5,961 bases of DNA from Pedobacter sp. (GTDB lineage: Bacteria > Bacteroidota > Bacteroidia > Sphingobacteriales > Sphingobacteriaceae): assembly GCA_030149995.1 (NCBI GenBank), contig JASLGV010000485.1, positions 1-5,961 of the forward strand, read 5' to 3'. Within the stretch, counting starts at the first letter, position 1. Each line of letters opens with the position of its first letter. The position numbers and the translations under genes were made by a program. The notes beneath the pieces were generated by a model. It saw only the letters and a list, made by a program, of their open reading frames with translations. It did not search any database and was not told the DNA's origin. Of the stretch, positions 1-4,505 are shown in pieces.

Positions 1-2
1 GT

Positions 3-71
3 CGATTGATACAATATAGTAACATTCCAACACAAACATTATATGGATTAGATCCATACATTAAACATTAG
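3..71 (+). CDS. possible 3' end of an upstream gene (partial)
   Basis: One plus-strand frame is open from the window edge and ends at TAG (69-71), giving 22 residues that finish with LYGLDPYIKH. The other two plus frames hit stops within the first 20 bases. A strong hairpin begins 30 bases after the stop, much as the second hairpin lies 20 bases after the reductase stop. This fits the tail of a real gene, but 22 codons are too few to name a family and an open frame this short can occur by chance. Confidence 0.3.
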   Translation, partial: RLIQYSNIPTQTLYGLDPYIKH

Positions 72-101
72 AGTAAAGGAAATTTATTCCCCCTAAAAAG
101 A

Positions 102-136
102 ACAAGGTGAACAGTTTTAAAACATGTTCACCTTGT
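102..136 (-). terminator. perfect 12-bp hairpin, terminator-like (copy 1)
   Basis: The arms ACAAGGTGAACA (102-113) and TGTTCACCTTGT (125-136) are exact reverse complements around an 11-base AT-rich loop that itself contains the palindrome GTTTTAAAAC. Read on the minus strand the stem is followed by TTCTTTTT, so it resembles an intrinsic terminator for the small minus-strand ORF ending at 162. On the plus strand no T-tract follows, although the hairpin also lies just after the possible gene end at 71. A near-identical hairpin occurs at 1404-1434. Confidence 0.65.
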
Positions 137-161
137 GCCTAAATTAACGCTCTCATTAATA

Positions 162-224
162 TTAACGGAGCTTTATACAAATTGTTTTAATCTGAACATT
201 CTTTTTTCCCTTTTGCAATTTCAT
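162..224 (-). CDS. candidate 20-aa lysine-rich small protein (copy 1)
   Basis: On the minus strand, ATG at 224 opens a 20-codon frame ending in TAA at 162. The product is MKLQKGKKNVQIKTICIKLR, with seven basic residues and no acidic ones. It aligns with the product of a second ORF at 1464-1523: both begin [M/V]K, share K5, KK at 7-8, a KTI block, a late Lys and a terminal Arg, and the only gap between them is exactly one codon. Each is followed by the same hairpin and a T-tract on its own strand. I do not recognise a family. The alternative is a conserved non-coding RNA or repeat whose A-rich sequence happens to read as Lys codons. No convincing promoter was found upstream. Confidence 0.35.
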   Translation of the reverse strand: MKLQKGKKNVQIKTICIKLR

Positions 225-359
225 ACTTAAGAACCGCTTAGGCTTTTATTACCATAAACGGATCACGAGGTTTGAGAATTTATGATTGACATAAATTATA
301 AAATCTGCGTTGGTCATATCCTTTAACCTAAACTGGCTGTAAACAAAACAGACAAAAAC

Positions 360-393
360 TTGGTTTCTTTACAGGATTTACAAACCTACTTTG
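360..393 (+). promoter_or_regulatory. weak promoter candidate for the reductase gene
   Basis: TACTTTG (387-393) resembles the Bacteroidota -7 consensus TAnnTTTG with one base missing, and TTG at 360-362 could be the -33 part, though the 24-base gap is long. It ends three bases before the ATG at 397, the same tight spacing as at the better promoters before DUF3822 and coaD. Confidence 0.25.
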
Positions 394-396
394 GAT

Positions 397-1383
397 ATGA
401 AAAAATTACTGTTTAATTCATTTGGTGCTCCTCAAGAAGTGCTACAACTCGTTGAAGATAACGTACCGGAAATAAAGGAGGATGAGATTCTGGTAAAAAT
501 GCGTTTCAGTCCAATCAACCCTTATGAACTGCACATTATAAGAGGAGAGAATTTTGATCTTCCCAGCCTTCCCTCCGTTCCAGGGCATGAGGGCGTTGGC
601 ATTGTTACAAAAGTTGGTGCAGCTGTAAATAGTTATCAGGTCGGACAGCGGGTTGTGGTGGGGCCTGTAATTCTACAAGGCACCTGGCAGGACTACGTAA
701 AGGGAAAAGTTGAAGCGTTTTATGCAATTCCAGACGGTGTAAGTGATGAATCTGCTGCCGTTATGGTAAATGCAATCTCTGCTTATGTGGCGTTAACCGA
801 ACATTTGAAAATACAACCGGGTCAATGGTTGCTGTGTACGGCCGCAACCACAGATGTAGGCCAAATACTACTTCAATTTGAAAGCATATTTGGGTTTAAA
901 CTTATTAACGTGGTGCGTAATAGCGAAGGGGAAAACAAAATGAAAGCACTTGGCGCAAAACATATCGTTAATACCTCCACACAAGATGTCAACGCCGAGA
1001 TCAACCGCCTTACAAATGGACAGGGTTTAAATGGAATATTCGATCTTGTGGGTGGAGCATTGGGCACACAGGTTATAAATTCATTGCGGTACCGGGGGCG
1101 GATGTTATTCTTTTCCAAAATGTCGGGAGAGCAAGTCAGCATTGATCCCATGCACTTAATGGGTAAGAAATTATTAATGGAAGGTTTTACCGGATGGCAC
1201 TGGGCGTATGGAGAAAGCCATGCCAGAAAACAGGCTACGATGGACGCTCTGTTTAGTTTAATGGAAGCCGGCAGACTAAAATTAAACCCCGGAACAATTT
1301 ATCCCTTTGCTGAATATGAAAAAGCGATTACGCATGCTCTCAGCTCTGGCAAGAAAGGGAAAGTATTGTTATCAAGAGACTAA
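397..1383 (+). CDS. zinc-independent MDR-family NAD(P)H:quinone / enoyl reductase-like oxidoreductase
   Basis: A 328-residue soluble medium-chain dehydrogenase/reductase, a full length for the family. Its N-terminal GroES-like half carries SPINPYELHIIRG (38-50) and PGHEGVG (62-68). The nucleotide-binding half has GQWLLCTAATTDVG (142-155) in place of a classic GxGxxG, followed by INVVR (170-174), a layout seen in 2-enoyl thioester reductases (MECR/ETR) and related quinone reductases. R174 sits where an Arg that favours NADPH is often found. The cysteines that bind structural and catalytic zinc in alcohol dehydrogenases are absent. Where MECR has its catalytic Tyr (GNYG-type motif) this protein reads GENFD (50-54), so a true enoyl-ACP reductase role is doubtful. 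The substrate cannot be told. The start chosen is ATG 397; an in-frame TTG at 391 overlaps the promoter-like element. It stands alone, flanked by the two hairpin/mini-ORF copies. Confidence 0.85.
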   Translation: MKKLLFNSFGAPQEVLQLVEDNVPEIKEDEILVKMRFSPINPYELHIIRGENFDLPSLPSVPGHEGVGIVTKVGAAVNSYQVGQRVVVGPVILQGTWQDYVKGKVEAFYAIPDGVSDESAAVMVNAISAYVALTEHLKIQPGQWLLCTAATTDVGQILLQFESIFGFKLINVVRNSEGENKMKALGAKHIVNTSTQDVNAEINRLTNGQGLNGIFDLVGGALGTQVINSLRYRGRMLFFSKMSGEQVSIDPMHLMGKKLLMEGFTGWHWAYGESHARKQATMDALFSLMEAGRLKLNPGTIYPFAEYEKAITHALSSGKKGKVLLSRD

Positions 1384-1392
1384 TAACACCTT

Positions 1393-1434
1393 AAAAAAAA
1401 ATCAAGGTGAACAGTTTTTAAACCTGTTCACCTT
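1393..1434 (-). terminator. perfect 11-bp hairpin with T9 tract on the minus strand (copy 2)
   Basis: The arms AAGGTGAACAG (1404-1414) and CTGTTCACCTT (1424-1434) pair perfectly around a 9-base loop. On the minus strand the stem is followed by GA and nine Ts (1401 down to 1393), a textbook intrinsic terminator for the small ORF ending at 1464. On the plus strand four Ts follow (1433-1436), and the stem starts 20 bases after the reductase stop, so it may stop transcription both ways. The arm sequence is shared with copy 1. Confidence 0.75.
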
Positions 1435-1463
1435 TTAACCAAATTAATTTATACTCGTTGGCT

Positions 1464-1523
1464 TTAACGAATCGCCTTTAATATTGTTTTACCAGACTTT
1501 TTTTTTCTTTTTCTAAATTTCAC
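1464..1523 (-). CDS. candidate 19-aa Lys/Arg-rich small protein (copy 2)
   Basis: On the minus strand, GTG at 1523 opens a 19-codon frame ending in TAA at 1464. The product is (M)KFRKRKKKSGKTILKAIR, with ten basic residues and no acidic ones. It is the apparent paralogue of the ORF at 162-224: initiation codon, terminal Arg codon and stop align, with one single-codon gap. The overlapping ATG at 1525 (ATGTGA) is out of frame and stops at once, and no in-frame ATG exists, so the start must be GTG. The T9 terminator follows 29 bases after the stop. The ORF is convergent with the reductase gene. The function is unknown and the coding status unproven. Confidence 0.3.
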   Translation of the reverse strand: MKFRKRKKKSGKTILKAIR

Positions 1524-1549
1524 ATCGTTGACATGTAAAATGCGCCTTC

Positions 1550-1572
1550 AAAGCCTATTGACAGGCCTTTTT
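1550..1572 (+). terminator. weak stem followed by T5
   Basis: AAAGCCT (1550-1556) pairs with AGGCCTTT (1563-1570) with one bulged C around a 6-base loop, and five Ts run from 1568 to 1572. It looks like a small plus-strand terminator, but it lies 167 bases after the nearest plus-strand gene end, already behind a stronger hairpin. On the minus strand it lies just upstream of the 19-codon ORF and could belong to that transcript. Confidence 0.25.
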
Positions 1573-1611
1573 CCCTCCTAAATCTCTCCGTAATCCAGGT
1601 TGATTTAGCAC

Positions 1612-1634
1612 TTGAAAAAAAAAATATTTTTCAA
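1612..1634. repeat. A/T-rich inverted repeat upstream of the anti-sigma fragment
   Basis: TTGAAAAA (1612-1619) and TTTTTCAA (1627-1634) form 8-bp arms around a 7-base A-rich centre, about 60 bases before the ATG at 1695. It could be an operator or a weak hairpin. A smaller palindrome of the same TTGAAA/TTTCAA type lies at 4318-4330. Such A/T palindromes also arise easily by chance. Confidence 0.25.
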
Positions 1635-1694
1635 CAGAGCAAGGGTAAACCGTGCTGAGAAGAGTATGGTATATATAAGCCCAATATAAACGCG

Positions 1695-1967
1695 ATGGAA
1701 ATAGAGCGCATAGAGCAACTCGTTAAGAAATTTTTTGATGGCTCGGCTACCGAGGCAGAAGAACTTGAACTCAATACCTGGTACCATGATAACCTGCCAG
1801 AAGGCGATGTGATATGGTATGCTGAAGAGCCAAATGAAGAACAGCATCTTCATGAAAGAGTGTTGGCCCGGCTTCTGCATGATATCCATGAATTTGAACA
1901 AAACGAAAACCCCAAAAAAGGTATATTCCAAAAATTTTGGCCATACCTTTTAAAAAGGTTTAAGTGA
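1695..1967 (+). CDS. truncated FecR-like anti-sigma factor, N-terminal region only
   Basis: A 90-residue protein whose first 30 residues (ERIEQLVKKFFDGSATEAEE, then LELNTWY) match the N-terminal anti-sigma helices of Bacteroidota FecR-family regulators, which bind an ECF sigma factor at the inner membrane. Residues 53-66 (HERVLARLLHDIHE) also resemble the segment that precedes the membrane helix in that family, and the end is basic (FWPYLLKRFK). Full FecR-type regulators run to roughly 300-400 residues and continue with a transmembrane helix and a periplasmic FecR domain; here TGA comes exactly where the helix should start and neither part follows. No sigma factor gene adjoins it. It is most likely a decayed remnant of a sigma/FecR/TonB-receptor locus, though a free cytosolic anti-sigma domain is possible. 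The ATG start fits the family's N-terminus. Confidence 0.55.
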   Translation: MEIERIEQLVKKFFDGSATEAEELELNTWYHDNLPEGDVIWYAEEPNEEQHLHERVLARLLHDIHEFEQNENPKKGIFQKFWPYLLKRFK

Positions 1968-2371
1968 TGGTAATAAGTTAAATGAACTGGATTCTTATTA
2001 TGCCGGCAACCAAATTAACAGGGTTTCTCAGATCAACCTCATAACCGGGGCGGTTACCTACCCCATGCCTGTTGGTGGAATTATGAATACCGCATTATCT
2101 GATCTGAAATCTCAAAACGAAGGCTCTGTGCTTACTTCTGATCTGACACTGTTAAATGCTGATCTGCCCGACAAATGGGCAATGCTTTTAAGTTCTGAAG
2201 AATACTGCCAAAAGATTTTTATTTGGTTCATGATCTGATAAGATTCCATTAATCGTTTATTTTACGCAGCCAATACCGGATTATGATGGCTATACAGGAT
2301 ATTCATTAAAAGCAGATGGTACTGGTTTTACTCAATGGAAAAAAAATAGAGTTGCAAAATGGAGCCGTTAA
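1954..2371 (+). pseudogene. frame-broken remnant of an unrecognised protein
   Basis: Directly after the anti-sigma fragment a different frame is open from 1954 to a TGA at 2236-2238 and reads as plausible protein (INLITGAVTYPMPVGG around 2032-2079, then DLPDKWAMLL). It has no start codon near its beginning. A second piece in another frame (2234-2371) continues with DKIPLIVYFTQPIPDYDGY and ends in KWSR and TAA. The short third-frame stretch DFYLVHDL (about 2213-2236) seems to bridge the two, which implies two single-base losses. The first piece repeats an SDL-type motif (ALSDLK, TSDLTL, NADLPD, then VHDL). I do not recognise the family. It may be the fusion scar of a deletion that also removed the rest of the FecR gene. 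The last stop lies 20 bases before the next gene. Confidence 0.5.
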
Positions 2372-2383
2372 ATATGTAAATTG
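2352..2383 (+). promoter_or_regulatory. weak promoter candidate for the lipocalin-like gene
   Basis: TTG (2352-2354), a 22-base gap, then TAAATTG (2377-2383) approximates the Bacteroidota -33/-7 pattern with one base missing. It ends 8 bases before the ATG at 2392. It overlaps the end of the preceding pseudogene. Confidence 0.25.
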
Positions 2384-2391
2384 TAATTAAA

Positions 2392-2915
2392 ATGAAAATC
2401 CAGACAATCAATTTTTTGACCTCTCTGGGCTTAGTTTTAGGCCTTAGCGGTATTTACACGCAAACGAATTTTTACGCGGAAAACAGCACAATTAAACATT
2501 TACAGCAAGAGCGTAAGGTTCGCGATAGTTTAATTGACAAATTTGTTGGTACCTGGTCATATTCAGACCAGAAAACCAAATTTAAACTTGTCTTAACCAA
2601 AGAAGAAACCAGATTAGGCGGCGAAAACTCTAAAATTTTTGTTGAACAATTAAATGGCGGGTATTCGGCAACAAAGAATGATCAGGAAATCGTACACTCG
2701 CTAAAAAAAACCTTTGGGGTTCCGCTAACGGGCGTAAAAATACGGCAACTCTATTGATTCGTAATAAAAGAACCAATAAACACACAGCTATAGTTATTCG
2801 TTACCTGGACAAAGATCATTTACGGATAGAAAAAACACCCGAACGTGGCGAAGGTTTACTGTTTGAAGAAGAACATAAAATCCCATTAAATCTGGAACTG
2901 AAAAGAGAAAAATAA
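2392..2915 (+). pseudogene. secreted lipocalin-like (DUF6705-type) protein gene, interrupted by one frameshift
   Basis: The ATG at 2392 opens a frame that stops at 2755-2757 after 121 residues, but the -1 frame continues as good protein from the A8 run at 2703-2710 to TAA at 2913-2915. Joined there, the product would be about 174 residues. It starts with a Sec signal peptide (MKIQ, then the hydrophobic stretch LTSLGLVLGLSGIY), then a linker, then FVGTWSYSDQKTKFKLVLTK, the GTW entry strand typical of small Bacteroidota lipocalin-like lipid or ligand binders. Later parts read KNTATLLIRN, HTAIVIRYLDKDHLRIEK and end KREK. CTA-AAA-AAA-ACC is also a perfect slippery site for -1 slippage, so a programmed or leaky shift cannot be excluded. 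The DUF6705 assignment is by resemblance only. Confidence 0.55.
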
Positions 2916-3030
2916 GTGTGGAGTGTTTTTTCAGAATTGACAAACCTTAAACTTTTTTGCTTATAGAAATTTGTCTGTAATACACGTTGGAAAGTCTTAT
3001 ACGACTATATACAAACGCCTTAAATTAGAA

Positions 3031-3073
3031 ACAAGGTGTGAACAAGTTTAAAGATGTACATACCCTGTTTTTT
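3031..3073. terminator. imperfect hairpin related to copies 1 and 2, with T6 on the plus strand
   Basis: ACAAGGTGTGAACA (3031-3044) pairs with TGTACATACCCTGT (3055-3068), with two mismatches and one G-T pair around a 10-base loop. The left arm and the start of the loop match the perfect hairpins at 102-136 and 1404-1434 apart from a two-base insertion. Six Ts (3068-3073) follow on the plus strand and TTGTTTCT on the minus strand. It lies between the convergent lipocalin-like gene and the DAC-like gene (stop at 3164) and may end both transcripts. Confidence 0.5.
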
Positions 3074-3163
3074 AAGAGAATTTGAAAGTGTAATAAACTG
3101 GATCAGCAGTCTGTATTGAGCAGTATAATTGCTAAGCCAGCAAACATTTATTCCTCCCTCCCC

Positions 3164-4303
3164 TTACAACAACAAAGTCTCTATCCGGTAAGCCGTTACC
3201 ATTTCCTGTTGCTTGCTCCAGCTAAAAATGGTAAAATGCCCATCCTGCGAAGCCACCAGCCCAACCGCCTCCGGCTGGTCGTTTACAAATTGTGCAACAG
3301 AAAAATGCCTTGTTCCCCCCAATTGCCCCGGAAAAAGCACTTTATCCTCGCCCCCAACAATCGGTTCTGAAAACGCAATCCGCTCAACTGTAGATTTACC
3401 GATGGCCCGGCCAATTTTTGCCCCGAAAGCAATCAATTCAAATTCATCGTTTATAATGGTTGCCCCGTCAACAGCCGTTAAACCGGCCAGGTATTCCACT
3501 TCCCGGCGCACCACATTTTGCGAAAAGATTTCACTTTGATTGCCATTTTGCCTGGCCAGGCTCGAGAGTCCTGTAAAAGGCGGTTCAATCTGGTATTGCA
3601 GCGGGTGGATAACCGACTCTTGCCAGTTTGAATTGTTTTTAGGGACAATAAGCAACGAACCACCCCGGCCGTGCCCACGCATGGAAACGGCAAATTGTAT
3701 TAAAATATTAATCGGATCGTTCCAGCTTGCCAGTACGGTTAAATCAAGCAAAGCTTTTAAAATAGGCGGACAATCCCGCTTCTGACAGCTGGTGTCATTT
3801 ACAATCCGGATCTGTTCGCCCTTTAAAACCGCTACATTGGTATACTTGCCAATGCCATATATACGGCGGTGTTTAATTACAATCAGCCCCGGCTCCGATA
3901 CATCGACCACAAAACAAAAATTCGGAATGTTCAGCGTTGTTCCCCATATATACAGTTCGCCGTTTTCTTCCCAGATCCCCAGGTGTACCCCCGAACGCTC
4001 TACACCCGGTGCTATCTTAGTTAAGGTATTCGCATTTAGCGGAAGGGGTTTGGCAAACATTAAAGGGTTGGAGGTTTGCGAAGGTGGCATAAAAGCAATG
4101 GAAATGCGGGGCGAATGCCCCTCCTCCTTACGCAGGCTGCTCCAAAAAGCAACATCTATAATAATTTCAATCGTTCTCTTATCAGGCTGGGTCGCCAAAT
4201 CCAATTCACCCTGCTCAATCGCATTTGCATGCAACTTTACAAAATGTTGTTCAATAGTGGCTGCAATGGTATGAGCAGCTTTGTAGGTAGGTTGGTAACG
4301 CAT
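3164..4303 (-). CDS. DACNV / DisA_N-type diadenylate-cyclase-like domain protein
   Basis: A 379-residue soluble protein with no signal peptide or membrane segment. The C-terminal part (about 205-365) reads like a diadenylate cyclase (DAC) domain: GHGRGGSLLIVP (210-221) at the opening strand, AVDGATIIND (277-286) with the DGA motif, GGTRHFSVAQFV (329-340) with the GTRH part of the RHR motif, and VGLVASQDGHFTIFSW (347-362) as the closing strands. In true DACs (DisA, CdaA), which make c-di-AMP from two ATP, the Asp of DGA binds metal and RHR contacts phosphates; here the last Arg is Phe334. The family best recalled is DACNV, a DAC-related group proposed as a nucleotide sensor or synthase in computational surveys. 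The first 200 residues form an alpha/beta region I cannot assign, with the cluster CQKRDC at 173-178. The gene is monocistronic and diverges from DUF3822. Whether it makes or senses a nucleotide is open. Confidence 0.7.
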   Translation of the reverse strand: MRYQPTYKAAHTIAATIEQHFVKLHANAIEQGELDLATQPDKRTIEIIIDVAFWSSLRKEEGHSPRISIAFMPPSQTSNPLMFAKPLPLNANTLTKIAPGVERSGVHLGIWEENGELYIWGTTLNIPNFCFVVDVSEPGLIVIKHRRIYGIGKYTNVAVLKGEQIRIVNDTSCQKRDCPPILKALLDLTVLASWNDPINILIQFAVSMRGHGRGGSLLIVPKNNSNWQESVIHPLQYQIEPPFTGLSSLARQNGNQSEIFSQNVVRREVEYLAGLTAVDGATIINDEFELIAFGAKIGRAIGKSTVERIAFSEPIVGGEDKVLFPGQLGGTRHFSVAQFVNDQPEAVGLVASQDGHFTIFSWSKQQEMVTAYRIETLLL

Positions 4304-4307
4304 GTTT

Positions 4308-4341
4308 CGAATTTAAGTTGAAAATTTCAAATTCCTGCAAG
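4308..4341 (-). promoter_or_regulatory. weak promoter candidate for the DAC-like gene
   Basis: On the minus strand TAAATTCG (4315-4308) matches TAnnTTTG except for one base and ends four bases before the ATG at 4303. A TTG lies 22 bases upstream (4340-4338). The palindrome at 4318-4330 falls between the two elements. Confidence 0.3.
4318..4330. repeat. small palindrome TTGAAA-N-TTTCAA in the divergent promoter region
   Basis: TTGAAA (4318-4323) and TTTCAA (4325-4330) are exact inverted arms around one base. The site lies in the 202-base region between the divergent DAC-like and DUF3822 genes, inside the weak minus-strand promoter candidate, where a repressor could act. Chance is a real alternative for such A/T-rich arms. 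Confidence 0.2.
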
Positions 4342-4466
4342 CAGAATGGTTTGATTTTGGTAAAATATTTTCTGTACAGCCCAAGGCTAAACAAGAGATT
4401 AATTTCAGACCAAAAGCACCCGAAAAAGCCCTTCTTTTCATCTATTCGCGAAAAAACACTTTACCC

Positions 4467-4499
4467 TTTGCGGTTAATCCTTAAAAAACTTTACTTTTG
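4467..4499 (+). promoter_or_regulatory. Bacteroidota-type promoter for DUF3822-rsmD
   Basis: TTTG (4467-4470), a 21-base gap, then TACTTTTG (4492-4499), an exact match to the phylum's TTTG / TAnnTTTG pattern. The -7 element ends 6 bases before the ATG at 4506, so transcription would begin at or next to the start codon, giving a leaderless or nearly leaderless mRNA. This also argues against the in-frame TTG at 4497 as the start. Confidence 0.6.
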
Positions 4500-4505
4500 T
4501 TTGCA

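Larger units (their letters stand above)
72..396. other. gene-poor stretch upstream of the reductase
   Basis: No ordinary gene is visible. The stretch holds a long perfect hairpin (102-136), a 20-codon minus-strand ORF (162-224) related to a second copy at 1464-1523, and about 170 AT-rich bases (225-396) before the reductase start. The last bases carry a near-consensus Bacteroidota -7 element (TACTTTG, 387-393). I see no recognisable tRNA, riboswitch or repeat array here. Confidence 0.6.
1384..1694. other. gene-poor stretch between the reductase and the anti-sigma fragment
   Basis: The stretch contains hairpin copy 2 (1404-1434), the second small basic minus-strand ORF (1464-1523), a weaker stem followed by T5 (1550-1572), and an A/T-rich inverted repeat (1612-1634). 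No ECF sigma factor gene is present, although the next gene encodes an anti-sigma-like fragment. Nothing else is recognisable. Confidence 0.6.

Noticed and set aside
102..136. CRISPR repeat, attC site or transposon terminal inverted repeat
   Set aside because: Only three scattered, single copies are present with no regular spacing, and there is no transposase, integrase or Cas gene in the window; terminator-like T-tracts explain the hairpins better.
873..1151. Minus-strand frame of 92 codons within the reductase gene
   Set aside because: Antisense shadow of a well-supported MDR coding sequence.
1605..1931. Minus-strand open frame of 108 codons opposite the anti-sigma fragment
   Set aside because: It is the shadow of the FecR-like frame, which has recognisable family residues; the antisense product is a biased Phe/Leu-rich sequence starting from an A/T tract.
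3792..4274. Plus-strand open frame of 160 codons inside the DAC-like gene
   Set aside because: It lies wholly opposite a gene with clear domain motifs and shows no family features; other plus-strand frames between 3116 and 4321 are rejected for the same reason.
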